Of a stretch of DNA of 64,000 bases, positions 52,624 through 60,521 are shown one piece after another. Position numbers and translations under genes: made by a program. Under the pieces are notes generated by a model. It was not told the DNA's origin. It worked only from the letters and a program-made list of their open reading frames with translations, and did not search any database. Location of the stretch: assembly GCF_004217335.1 (NCBI RefSeq), contig NZ_SHMP01000006.1:330154-394153 (forward strand), in the 5' to 3' direction. The DNA comes from Natrinema hispanicum (GTDB lineage Archaea; Halobacteriota; Halobacteria; Halobacteriales; Natrialbaceae). Numbering within the stretch: the stretch's first letter is position 1; each line of letters begins with the position of its first letter.

Positions 52624-52722
52624 CCCGCCGGGTTCGACAATCGGCCACTGTGGTGGTGATCGACGGCGCGGCCGCTCCTCTCGGAGTGTTGTGATAAAAT
52701 CGGAAGTGGAGACGACGCTCGG

Positions 52723-53685
52723 CTAGCCGTGAATACCCATCGCTTCGATCTGTTCTTGATACCGATTCCGGATCGTCACCTCGGTCACCTGTGCGACATC
52801 GGCGACCTCGCGCTGGGTCTTCTTCTCGTTGCACAGCAGCGACGCAGCGTAGATCGCAGCCGCGGCGTAGCCCGTTGGTGACTTGCCCGACAGCAACCCT
52901 TCCTCGGCCGTCTTCTCGATGATCTCGTTGGCCTTGGTCTGGACCTCTTCGGACAGTTCGAGTTCAGAACAGAAGCGAGGGACGTATTTTTTCGGGTCGA
53001 CGGGACGCATCTCGAGGCCGAGTTCCTGCGAGATGTATCGATACGTGCGACCGATCTCTTTGCGTTCGACGCGGGAGACTTCCGAGATTTCCTCGAGGCT
53101 TCGCGGGATTCCTTCTTTGCGACAGGCAGCATACAGCGCCGATGTCGCGACACCTTCGATCGAGCGCCCGCGGATGAGGTCTTCTTTGAGCGCGCGTCGA
53201 TAGATAACCGACGCGACCTCGCGGACCGAGCGTGGCACCCCCAGTGCGGAGGCCATCCGGTCGATTTCACTGAGCGCGAACTGGAGATTGCGCTCGCCGG
53301 CGTCTTTGGTTCGAATCCGTTCCTGCCATTTGCGCAGCCGGTGCATCTGGCTGCGCTTTTTCGAGGAGATCGAGCGGCCGTAGGCGTCCTTATCTTTCCA
53401 GTCGATGGTCGTCGTCAGCCCCTTGTCGTGCATCGTCTGGGTCGTCGGCGCGCCGACGCGGGACTTTTCCTGTCGTTCCTGGTGATTGAACGCCCGCCAC
53501 TCCGGGCCGGGGTCGATCTGTTCCTCCTCCACGACGAGCCCACAGTCTTCACAGATGAGCTCTCCCCGGTCGGAGTCCTTGACGAGATTATCCGATTCAC
53601 ACTCGGGACAGGCACGTACCCCTTCCTGATCCTCGGTCTCGTCCGTCTCGCGCGTTCGCTCCCGCTGGCGGGTGGACCGTGTCAT
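52723..53685 (-). CDS. tfb: Transcription initiation factor TFB
   Basis: A 320-residue TFB (TFIIB homologue). The zinc ribbon is [25 protein letters not shown], the B-reader/linker follows ([19 protein letters not shown]), then two cyclin repeats ([33 protein letters not shown] and [26 protein letters not shown]) with the C-terminal BRE-recognition helix [19 protein letters not shown]. Haloarchaea carry several TFBs; this one is a complete standard type. A strong TATA (TTTATATA on the minus strand, 53712-53719) is 28-34 bp upstream. Confidence 0.97.
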   Translation of the reverse strand: MTRSTRQRERTRETDETEDQEGVRACPECESDNLVKDSDRGELICEDCGLVVEEEQIDPGPEWRAFNHQERQEKSRVGAPTTQTMHDKGLTTTIDWKDKDAYGRSISSKKRSQMHRLRKWQERIRTKDAGERNLQFALSEIDRMASALGVPRSVREVASVIYRRALKEDLIRGRSIEGVATSALYAACRKEGIPRSLEEISEVSRVERKEIGRTYRYISQELGLEMRPVDPKKYVPRFCSELELSEEVQTKANEIIEKTAEEGLLSGKSPTGYAAAAIYAASLLCNEKKTQREVADVAQVTEVTIRNRYQEQIEAMGIHG

Positions 53686-53750
53686 CGCACTTTTATAGTA
53701 GTATCACCACGATATATAAATGTTTGGTAAGGGTTTTCCTAGCCTGACCC

Positions 53751-53774
53751 GTACTGCCCGAAAACAGGCAGTAC
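53751..53774. promoter_or_regulatory. Palindrome between tfb and rnhA
   Basis: GTACTGCC and GGCAGTAC are 8-base arms separated by CGAAAACA. It lies about 65 bp upstream of tfb and about 75 bp upstream of rnhA, in the shared 162-bp promoter region. A candidate operator for either gene. Confidence 0.4.
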
Positions 53775-53847
53775 AAGCGTTTATGCCCAGGGTTTACGAT
53801 TCGGAACCGGAAAACCTTTATCCCATTCTGGCCGATGCCGGACACGA

Positions 53848-54441
53848 ATGCCGGTTATCGAATGTGACGTCGAGACGGCCCGCGAGCGACTCGAGGACGC
53901 AGGTGTTTCCGTCGAGTCTGGTAACACGGACCATGAGCGCTGGCGAGCCAGCCGGGGTGGAGCGACAGCCGTCGCCTACGACGACAAGATCGTGATTCAA
54001 GGATCGGATCCGCGAGACCTCGAGGCGCTGCTTCGCGAGAGCGGCGGGCGTGCCCACGTCTATTTCGATGGCGGCTCGCGAGGCAATCCCGGCCCCGCCG
54101 CGATCGGCTGGGTGATCGTCACGAGCGACGGCATCGTCGCCGAAGACGGCGAGACGATCGGGACGGCGACGAACAACCAGGCCGAGTACGAGGCCCTGAT
54201 CGCCGGCCTCGAGGCCGCCCGCGACTACGGCTACGACGAGGTCCACGTCCGCGGCGACTCCGAACTCATCGTCAAGCAGGTCCGCGGTGAGTACGACACC
54301 AACAACCCCGAATTGCGCGAGAAGCGCGTGACCGTCCACGAACTGCTGGCCGCGTTCGACGAGTGGACCCTCGAGTACGTCCCGCGAGACGTCAACGAGC
54401 GCGCGGACGGGCTCGTCAACGAGGCGCTGGATCAGGCCTAA
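53848..54441 (+). CDS. rnhA: Ribonuclease HI
   Basis: A 197-residue RNase H. The catalytic residues are in HVYFDGGSRGNPGPAAIGW (Asp), NNQAEYEALIAGL (Glu), VRGDSELIVKQV (Asp) and VNERADGLVNEAL (Asp). An N-terminal part of about 65 residues (PVIECDVETARERLEDAGVSVESG) is typical of haloarchaeal RNase HI. It removes RNA from RNA-DNA hybrids. A TATA (CCTTTATC at about 53814-53821) is 27-34 bp upstream. Confidence 0.95.
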   Translation: MPVIECDVETARERLEDAGVSVESGNTDHERWRASRGGATAVAYDDKIVIQGSDPRDLEALLRESGGRAHVYFDGGSRGNPGPAAIGWVIVTSDGIVAEDGETIGTATNNQAEYEALIAGLEAARDYGYDEVHVRGDSELIVKQVRGEYDTNNPELREKRVTVHELLAAFDEWTLEYVPRDVNERADGLVNEALDQA

Positions 54442-54515
54442 CGCCGACACCACGCGGACCAGCACGTACGTCTGGATCGGCAAGCGGAAAACCGCTCGCG
54501 TGCGTACGTGCTCTC

Positions 54516-55133
54516 ATGACCGATCCGAACGCGATCGGCGGCGATGAGGACAGTGACGAAGCTGCAAGCAACGAGACGGACCTTCCCCGGGATGTCGTCG
54601 ACGAAGTCGAACGACTGACCCGGCTGACGCGCACTACTGTCGACGACAACGAAGCGACTGCCTACGAGGACCGGCGTGACGACCTCCTCGACGAACACGA
54701 TTTCACCTCGCGCATCCGTGACGACGACGGCGACGACGTCCTCGTCCTCCATCCCGAGGAGTGGCACGAGGACGGTGTCATCCGGACCGACCGCATCGAA
54801 GACATCGACCGCGCGGTCGAAATCCCGCTCGAGGGGACGGGCGATCCGGACGAGTGGGACGACGTCGACGCCCATAACCGCGACCTCGTCGCGACGGTCA
54901 GGGACACCCACGGTGACGTTCACGGCGATAACGCGGCAATTCTGGCCGATTTCGCGGGCAACCACTACGCGAAGGCGGTCGAATCACTGACGGGTGACGA
55001 ACTCACGGAATTCCGCACGGACTACTTCGTCAGGAACGCCTGGCCATCGGATGACCAACAGGACGTGATTGAGGAATCGATCGAACTGATCTTCGAGACT
55101 GCTGACGAGCGAGTCCCGAACTACCAGTTCTAG
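54516..55133 (+). CDS. Acidic haloarchaeal protein downstream of rnhA (DUF7108 type)
   Basis: A 205-residue, very acidic protein: LPRDVVDEVERLTRLTRTTVDDNEATAYEDRRDDLLDEHDFTSRIRDDD, then DVHGDNAAILADFAGNHYAKAVESLTGDELTEFRTDYFVRNAWPSDDQQDVIEESIELIFE. It is known as an rnhA-operon protein in haloarchaea; no function has been shown. It follows rnhA by 74 bp. It is convergent with the PadR gene and its stop overlaps that gene's stop by 4 bp. Confidence 0.8.
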   Translation: MTDPNAIGGDEDSDEAASNETDLPRDVVDEVERLTRLTRTTVDDNEATAYEDRRDDLLDEHDFTSRIRDDDGDDVLVLHPEEWHEDGVIRTDRIEDIDRAVEIPLEGTGDPDEWDDVDAHNRDLVATVRDTHGDVHGDNAAILADFAGNHYAKAVESLTGDELTEFRTDYFVRNAWPSDDQQDVIEESIELIFETADERVPNYQF

Positions 55134-55489
55134 TAGCTGTTTTCGACGATGTCGCTGATCTCGTCGGCGCGGTCGTCGCCCGTGACGACCTTCGAGAGCG
55201 TCCACTCGATGCCGTCGAGGACGGCCTCGTAGCCGTCGTCGGTCAGCGAGTACTGGTTCGTTCGCTTGTCGAGTTCGCTCTTCTCGACCAGTCCCAGGTC
55301 GACGAGTTCGTCGAGGTTAGGGTAGAGCCGCCCGTGGTTTACTTCCGTCCCGTAGTAGTCCTCGAGTTCGCGCTTGATCGCGAGGCCGTACATCGGCTCC
55401 TTCGCGAGGATGACGAGGATATTGTTCTGGAAGGCGGTGAGTTCGCGTGCAATACTCTGTTCGCCGGTGATTGATTGTGCCTCTGACAT
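55130..55489 (-). CDS. PadR family transcription regulator
   Basis: A 119-residue winged helix. FQNNILVILAKEPMYGLAIKRELEDYYGTEVNHGRLYPNLDELVDLGLVEK is the PadR pattern, and KRTNQYSLTDDGYEAVLDG the wing and last helix. PadR proteins sense aromatic or toxic compounds. The TATA (CTTAAATA on the minus strand, about 55523-55530) is flanked by TTGACAAG and GTGACAAT, similar short blocks about 27 bp apart, which could be the operator. Confidence 0.88.
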   Translation of the reverse strand: MSEAQSITGEQSIARELTAFQNNILVILAKEPMYGLAIKRELEDYYGTEVNHGRLYPNLDELVDLGLVEKSELDKRTNQYSLTDDGYEAVLDGIEWTLSKVVTGDDRADEISDIVENSY

Positions 55490-55695
55490 ACTTGTGCAAT
55501 TGTCACCAGACTATTTAAGACTTGTCAACTATCACTTCGTATCAGCCGATCCGACACCCGGTGACCGACCGATACGAGGCCGAAGACGGGTGTAACGGGC
55601 CTTCGTGGTGTCTGTCGAGTTTCTGGCAACCGTCACTCGAATACTGACAGTCGATTACGAAAGTACTTTTTGATCGACTACGGATGTTCCGATAC

Positions 55696-56229
55696 ATGGT
55701 CAACCTCTGGGAAGACCTCGAAACTGGACCGAACGCGCCAGAAGAGATCTACGCCGTCGTGGAATGTCTCAAAGGCGAGCGAAACAAATACGAGTACGAC
55801 AAGGACGTGCCGGGCGTCGTCCTCGATCGCGTGCTCCACAGCAACGTTCACTATCCAAGTGACTACGGCTTCATCCCGCAGTCCTATTACGACGACGAGG
55901 ACCCCTTCGACGTGCTCGTCCTCGTCGAGGATCAGACGTTCCCCGGCTGTGTCATCGAAGCCCGTCCCGTCGCGCTGATGAAGATGGACGACGACGGCGA
56001 GCAGGACGACAAGGTCATCGCCGTCCCGAGTGAGGACCCACGGTACGATCACATTCAGGATCTCGACGACATCCCACAGCAGCAACTCGACGAGATCGAC
56101 GAGTTCTTCGAGACCTACAAGAATCTCGAAGAGGGCAAGGAAGTCGAGACGCAGGGCTGGGAGGACAAGCAGGCTGCCTACGACGCGATCGAACACGCCC
56201 AGGACCTCTACGAAGAGAACTTCCAGTAA
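55696..56229 (+). CDS. ppa: Inorganic pyrophosphatase (family I)
   Basis: A 177-residue soluble pyrophosphatase. NLWEDLETGPNAPEEIYAVVECLKGERNKYEYDKD, the substrate loop HYPSDYGFIPQSYYDDEDPFDVLVLVED, and VIAVPSEDPRYDH contain the many Asp and Lys residues that hold magnesium and pyrophosphate. A TATA-like TACTTTTT at about 55661-55668 is 30 bp before the ATG. An in-frame ATG 4 codons earlier is possible. Confidence 0.96.
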   Translation: MVNLWEDLETGPNAPEEIYAVVECLKGERNKYEYDKDVPGVVLDRVLHSNVHYPSDYGFIPQSYYDDEDPFDVLVLVEDQTFPGCVIEARPVALMKMDDDGEQDDKVIAVPSEDPRYDHIQDLDDIPQQQLDEIDEFFETYKNLEEGKEVETQGWEDKQAAYDAIEHAQDLYEENFQ

Positions 56230-56363
56230 CGACCACGAACGGTCGTTTTTCGTTTCTGTCGTCGACTCCACCGGTTGATTCCCCAGAGTAATCTCCGGCC
56301 GGTTGCCGGATGCGTTATGAGCATGGGTAATTTTATGCCCGTCTCGCCCGTCTGTCTCACTGT

Positions 56364-56498
56364 ATGGCAGCATCCAACCCCACCCCACGCTCGGGATCGT
56401 CGGCCGACGACGCAGCCACGTCTGGCGTCGGTATGGCTCACCTCACGGTCGTCCCGACCAACTTCGAGCCAGCAGACTCGAGCGACCGGGACGAGTAA
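56364..56498 (+). CDS. 44-residue small protein with its own promoter
   Basis: A 45-codon frame, MAASNPTPRSGSSADDAATS, ending with AHLTVVPTNFEPADSSDRDE. GTAATTTTATG (TATA at about 56327-56336) is 28-35 bp before its ATG, the same spacing as other leaderless genes here. The end AHLTVVPTNFEP has a structured look, and the composition is haloarchaeal. I do not recognise a function. The rest of the 56230-56735 gap holds no other gene. Confidence 0.5.
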   Translation: MAASNPTPRSGSSADDAATSGVGMAHLTVVPTNFEPADSSDRDE

Positions 56499-56735
56499 CC
56501 TGCCGCGCCACGTCCGAGGCCGCAGACGACCCATCGGTCCCGCTCTCGCTTTCGTTACCGCCGGTGTGGTCTCGTCGGTCGGGTCGCGCGTTTACCGTTC
56601 ACTGAGCATCTCCGTGCGGACGGTCCCATCCGGTCTCCAGTCGGCGGCCGTCGAACCGACGGCTTCCGTCGCAGGTATTCGCAAAACACTGTTCCGAAAC
56701 GAACCTTCTTGTACCCGGTCGAACTACGTCCGGCC

Positions 56736-58079
56736 ATGGGTCTGTTCGACCGATTACGGGGCGACGGTGACCCCCGAGTCGCGTTTATTGGGGTCGACGG
56801 CGTACCGTATAGTCTCCTCTCGGAGCACGAGGAACTGTTTCCCAACTTTGCAGCGCTCGCTGACGACGGCACGGCGGCGGAGATTTCGAGCATCGTCCCG
56901 CCGGAATCCAGCGCCTGCTGGCCGTCGCTGACGACCGGGAAAAACCCAGGCGAGACCGGCGTTTACGGCTTCCAGGACCGGGAAGTCGGCACCTACGATA
57001 CCTACGTTCCGATGGGGCGTGACGTTCAAGCTGACCGCGTCTGGGACCGCGTTCAAGCGGCCGGTCGCGAGGCGACCGTGATGAACGTCCCCGTCACCTT
57101 CCCGCCACAGCGTGACATCCAGCGGATGGTCTCGGGCTTTCTCTCGCCCGACCTCGAGAAGGCTGCCTACCCCGACGATGTCGGGAGCTACCTCGAGACG
57201 CTCGACTACCGGATCGACGTCAACCCGAAACTCGGCCATCAGGACGACAAAGCAGAGTTCATCGAGGACGCCCACGCGACGGTCGACGCGCGCTTCGAGG
57301 CGTTCAAACACTACATCGAGGAAGATGACTGGGACCTCTTTTTCGGCGTCTTCATGACGACCGACCGGGTCAACCACTTCCTGTTCAAGGACTACGAGCG
57401 CGACGGCGAGTACAAAGACGACTTCCTCGAGTTCTACCAAAAGGTCGACGACTACATCGGCCGCCTCCGCGAGGCACTCCCCGACGACGCCACCATGATC
57501 GTCGCCTCCGACCACGGCTTTACCAGTCTCGACTACGAGGTCCACTTCAACGAGTGGCTTCGCGAGGAGGGCTGGCTCTCCTTCCAGACCGACGACCCCG
57601 AGGAACTGGGCGACATCTCGACTGATACGAAAGCCTACTCGTTCATCCCCGGGCGCTTCTACATCAATCTCGAGGGACGCGAACCCCGCGGCTCCGTCCC
57701 CGAATCCGAGTACGACGAGATCCGCGACCAGCTCAAAGCCGACCTCGAGGCGCTCGAAGGCCCCGACGGCAACAAGGTCGTCGACCGCGTCGTCGAGAAG
57801 GAAGCAGCCTTCCGTGGCGACCACGACGACATCGCGCCCGATCTGGTCGCGATCCCGAACAAAGGCTTCGACCTCAAGTCCGGCTTCAAAGGCGACGCCG
57901 ATGTCTTTGATACGGGCCCGCGTAACGGGATGCACAGCTTCGACAACACGTCGCTCTATATCGACGATCCGGAGGCGACGATCGACGACGCCGACCTGTT
58001 CGACATCACGCCGACGATCCTCGAACTGATGGAGATCGACTACAGCCGCGGCGACTTCGACGGCGCGAGCCTCGTCTAA
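56736..58079 (+). CDS. Alkaline phosphatase-fold nucleotide pyrophosphatase/phosphodiesterase
   Basis: A 447-residue enzyme of the type I phosphodiesterase family. DPRVAFIGVDGVPYSLL holds a metal-binding Asp, VPPESSACWPSLTTGKNPGETGVYGF the nucleophile region (Ser/Thr), and IVASDHGFTSLDYEVHFNEWL the Asp/His metal pair; a final His stands in RNGMHSFDNTSLYI. The substrate may be a nucleotide or phospholipid-like ester. MGLFDRLRGDGDPR is the start. Not secreted: no signal peptide. Confidence 0.88.
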   Translation: MGLFDRLRGDGDPRVAFIGVDGVPYSLLSEHEELFPNFAALADDGTAAEISSIVPPESSACWPSLTTGKNPGETGVYGFQDREVGTYDTYVPMGRDVQADRVWDRVQAAGREATVMNVPVTFPPQRDIQRMVSGFLSPDLEKAAYPDDVGSYLETLDYRIDVNPKLGHQDDKAEFIEDAHATVDARFEAFKHYIEEDDWDLFFGVFMTTDRVNHFLFKDYERDGEYKDDFLEFYQKVDDYIGRLREALPDDATMIVASDHGFTSLDYEVHFNEWLREEGWLSFQTDDPEELGDISTDTKAYSFIPGRFYINLEGREPRGSVPESEYDEIRDQLKADLEALEGPDGNKVVDRVVEKEAAFRGDHDDIAPDLVAIPNKGFDLKSGFKGDADVFDTGPRNGMHSFDNTSLYIDDPEATIDDADLFDITPTILELMEIDYSRGDFDGASLV

Positions 58080-58145
58080 ACGGCGCACGGACTCGCGGTC
58101 GGCCCGATCCGATTCCGTTTTCCGACCGGCACCGAACTCCGTTGC

Positions 58146-58559
58146 ATGGAAGAAATCATCCGTGCTCGCGGTCACGAGCACGTCAGCGCCGAACACGCGA
58201 GCACCTTCGAAGTGACGACCGATGACTATCTCACTCCTGCGGGCGATTGCATTCTCGCGATCGAGGCCGACCGTTCCCCGGCTGATTTCGACCCCGAGTT
58301 CGTCGTGGCATGTCAGGACGCCGACGCAACGATCACGGTCACGCTCGAGGCCGACGGCTACACGGAATCGGTCTCGGGACGTGGCCACCCCGATCTCGAA
58401 CTGACCAACGAGCGAAGCGCGGTCGGACGAACGAGCGACTACATCGACGACCGGACGATCATGGTTGGTGCAGAGTTCGCAGCCGAGGGGTTCGACCGCG
58501 ACCTCGTCGACGCACTGGCTGACGGTGCCGACGTGACGGTGACGATTCGCGTCGAGTGA
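58146..58559 (+). CDS. DUF371 family protein
   Basis: A 137-residue archaeal protein: MEEIIRARGHEHVSAEHASTFEVTTDDYLTPAGDCILAIEADRSPADF, then GRGHPDLELTNERSAVGRTSDYIDDRTIMVGAEFAAEGFDRDLVDAL. The HxH near the start and GHPDL may bind a ligand. Widely conserved in archaea, with no known function. It lies 66 bp after the phosphodiesterase and 69 bp before nth. Confidence 0.9.
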   Translation: MEEIIRARGHEHVSAEHASTFEVTTDDYLTPAGDCILAIEADRSPADFDPEFVVACQDADATITVTLEADGYTESVSGRGHPDLELTNERSAVGRTSDYIDDRTIMVGAEFAAEGFDRDLVDALADGADVTVTIRVE

Positions 58560-58628
58560 CCGGTCGTCAGCGCCGCTCGAGCCACCGCTTCCGTCGCGGT
58601 TTTGTCCTGTCCGTTCTATCATCCCGAT

Positions 58629-59441
58629 ATGAGCGATGATCCGGAGCCAGCCGTCAACATCAGCGGTGGCACGGCAGGTGGCGGTGTGGCCGCCGAGTTC
58701 GATCCAGCGACAGCCGACACCCGCGCAGAGGCGGTCGTCGACCGACTGGGTGAGCTGTACTGGCAGAAGACCTACGGCGGGCAGGACGCCTTTACCTGTC
58801 TCGTCCGGACGATTCTGAGCCAGAACACGAGCGATAAGGCGAGCCAGCCGGCTCATGACGCACTGCTCGAGCGCTACGATGGGGACGACGTCGATCTGGC
58901 CGAATCGCTCGCCCATGCCGAGCAGTCAACGCTCGCCGAGACGATCAGCTCGGCGGGGCTGTACAACCAGAAGTCCGAAACCATCATCGATACCGCCGAG
59001 TGGGTACTCGAGGACTTCGGCTCTGCCGCCGCGTTCGATACGTTCGTCAAAGACGAGGCACCGGCAGCGGTTCGCGAGACGCTGCTCGAGGTTCGCGGCG
59101 TCGGCCCGAAGACCGCCGATTGTGTCCTGCTCTTTGCGGGCGGTCGCGGTGGCGTCTTCCCCGTTGACACGCACGTCCACCGGATCTACCGGCGGCTGGG
59201 AATCGCGCCGCCGGATGCCGATCACGAAACCGTTCGTGAGATCCTCGAGCGCGACGTCCCCGCGGCCAAGTGTGGCTTTGGCCACACGGCGACGATCCAG
59301 TTCGGCCGCGAGTACTGCACTGCGCGCAAGCCTGCCTGTCTGGACGATCCCGAGGCGTGCCCGATGGCCGATCTCTGTGAGCAGGTCGGCGTCTATCCTG
59401 CGACGGGCGAGGTCGTCGATCCGGCCGACGCTCCCGAGTGA
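58629..59441 (+). CDS. nth: Endonuclease III
   Basis: A 270-residue base-excision glycosylase/AP lyase. The lysine lies in the HhH region LLEVRGVGPKTADCVLLFAGG, and the catalytic Asp in FPVDTHVHRIYRRLG. A C-terminal 4Fe-4S cluster is made of four Cys spaced C-x6-C-x6-C-x5-C (CTARKPAC, LDDPEAC, PMADLC); E. coli has x2 in the middle. An N-terminal Gly-rich stretch (ISGGTAGGGVAAEFD) is extra. The start MSDDPEP at 58629 is preferred to a frame 9 codons longer. Confidence 0.94.
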   Translation: MSDDPEPAVNISGGTAGGGVAAEFDPATADTRAEAVVDRLGELYWQKTYGGQDAFTCLVRTILSQNTSDKASQPAHDALLERYDGDDVDLAESLAHAEQSTLAETISSAGLYNQKSETIIDTAEWVLEDFGSAAAFDTFVKDEAPAAVRETLLEVRGVGPKTADCVLLFAGGRGGVFPVDTHVHRIYRRLGIAPPDADHETVREILERDVPAAKCGFGHTATIQFGREYCTARKPACLDDPEACPMADLCEQVGVYPATGEVVDPADAPE

Positions 59442-59557
59442 CCGGGCCGGCGACTCCTCTCGTCACTGTTGGCAGCCGGTCTCGGCTGTCCTCGCTCGAG
59501 TCCCCTCCCAGCGGCTAGTCACTGGATTTATACAATGTTGATTGCAGTTGTGAAACA

Positions 59558-60259
59558 ATGGTTGCATTCACGGATGCGGAACGGGAGGCAGTGTACAAGA
59601 CGATTTACGCCCGGCGCGACATCCGGCGGTTTCGTGACGATCCGATTCCCGAGGAGGTGCTCGAGCGACTGCTGCAGGCCGCCCATCACGCACCGAGCGT
59701 CGGGTTCTCGCAGCCGTGGGATCTCGTGGTTATCCGCAACGATGAGACCAAAGCCGAGATCGCGTCGATCGCAGAGCGCGCCATCGCGGCCGCCCGCGAG
59801 GGCTACGAGGAACCGCGCCGTAGCGAGTTCGCGGAGTTGAAACTCGAGGGCATTCGTGAGTCCCCGATCAACATCTGTGTGACCTGCGATCCGACCCGCG
59901 GCGCGCCCCACGTGCTGGGTCGCAATTCGATGAAGCGCACCGACGTCTACTCGACGTGTCTCGCGGTGCAGAACCTCTGGCTAGCGGCTCGCGCGGAAGG
60001 CGTCGGCGTCGGCTGGGTGAGCGTCCTCTATCCCTACGAGGTTCAGGGGGTGCTCGACATTCCGCCACACGTCAAGCCGATCGCGTATCTCTGTCTCGGC
60101 TATCCGGAAGACGGCTTCCCCGAAGAACCCGTGCTTCAGCAGGAAGGATGGCGTGAGCGACTCGATATGGAGACGCTCGTCCACGAAGAGCGCTGGGACG
60201 GAGACGAGTCGATAGCGGCCGATGGCGAAGCGGCCACCTCATCGAACAACAGTCGGTAA
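59558..60259 (+). CDS. bluB: 5,6-dimethylbenzimidazole synthase BluB-like nitroreductase
   Basis: A 233-residue flavoprotein. IYARRDIRRFRDDPIPEEVLERLLQAAHHAPSVGFSQPWDLVVI, KLEGIRESPINICVTCDPTRG, and STCLAVQNLWLAARAEGVGVGWVSVLYPYEVQGVLDIP match BluB, which breaks down FMN to the lower ligand of cobalamin. A nitroreductase of another role remains possible. A TATA (TTTATACA, about 59525-59532) is 26-33 bp upstream. No other cobalamin gene is near. Confidence 0.85.
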   Translation: MVAFTDAEREAVYKTIYARRDIRRFRDDPIPEEVLERLLQAAHHAPSVGFSQPWDLVVIRNDETKAEIASIAERAIAAAREGYEEPRRSEFAELKLEGIRESPINICVTCDPTRGAPHVLGRNSMKRTDVYSTCLAVQNLWLAARAEGVGVGWVSVLYPYEVQGVLDIPPHVKPIAYLCLGYPEDGFPEEPVLQQEGWRERLDMETLVHEERWDGDESIAADGEAATSSNNSR

Positions 60260-60376
60260 CTCCCTGCTCGAGATTCTGAGCGACTTCGAACTCGATTGGT
60301 CATCCGCGTGGCCGACTCGAGCGCGCGCCTCGATCAAGTGGCGAGCGCTCGAGTCACGGGGGAGGGCAGGCCGACC

Positions 60377-60471
60377 GCACGGCGCGCGAACCTGCGCGCC
60401 GTGCCAATGTCGCCCTAGTGGCCTGCGGAAATCTTCGATTTCCGGGCGACCGGAGCGCCTGGCGCTCCGGT
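60377..60471. terminator. Three strong hairpins between convergent bluB and aCPSF1
   Basis: GCACGGCGCGC and GCGCGCCGTGC form an 11-bp stem with a 6-base loop (60377-60404). CGGAAATC and GATTTCCG form an 8-bp stem (60426-60444). ACCGGAGCGC and GCGCTCCGGT form a 10-bp stem with a 3-base loop (60449-60471). The three stand one after another in the 262-bp space between two convergent genes, so they could stop transcription from both sides. They may also be one folded RNA. Confidence 0.5.
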
Positions 60472-60521
60472 AGACATTGAAAGGGCGAGTGAGGTCTGTC
60501 AAGACCGAACGAGGGCTTTCT

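Noticed and set aside
56754..58916. A 720-codon open frame on the minus strand
   Set aside because: It lies antisense to the phosphodiesterase, DUF371 and nth genes, whose sequences match families. In GC-rich genomes long antisense frames arise from the codon use of the true genes.
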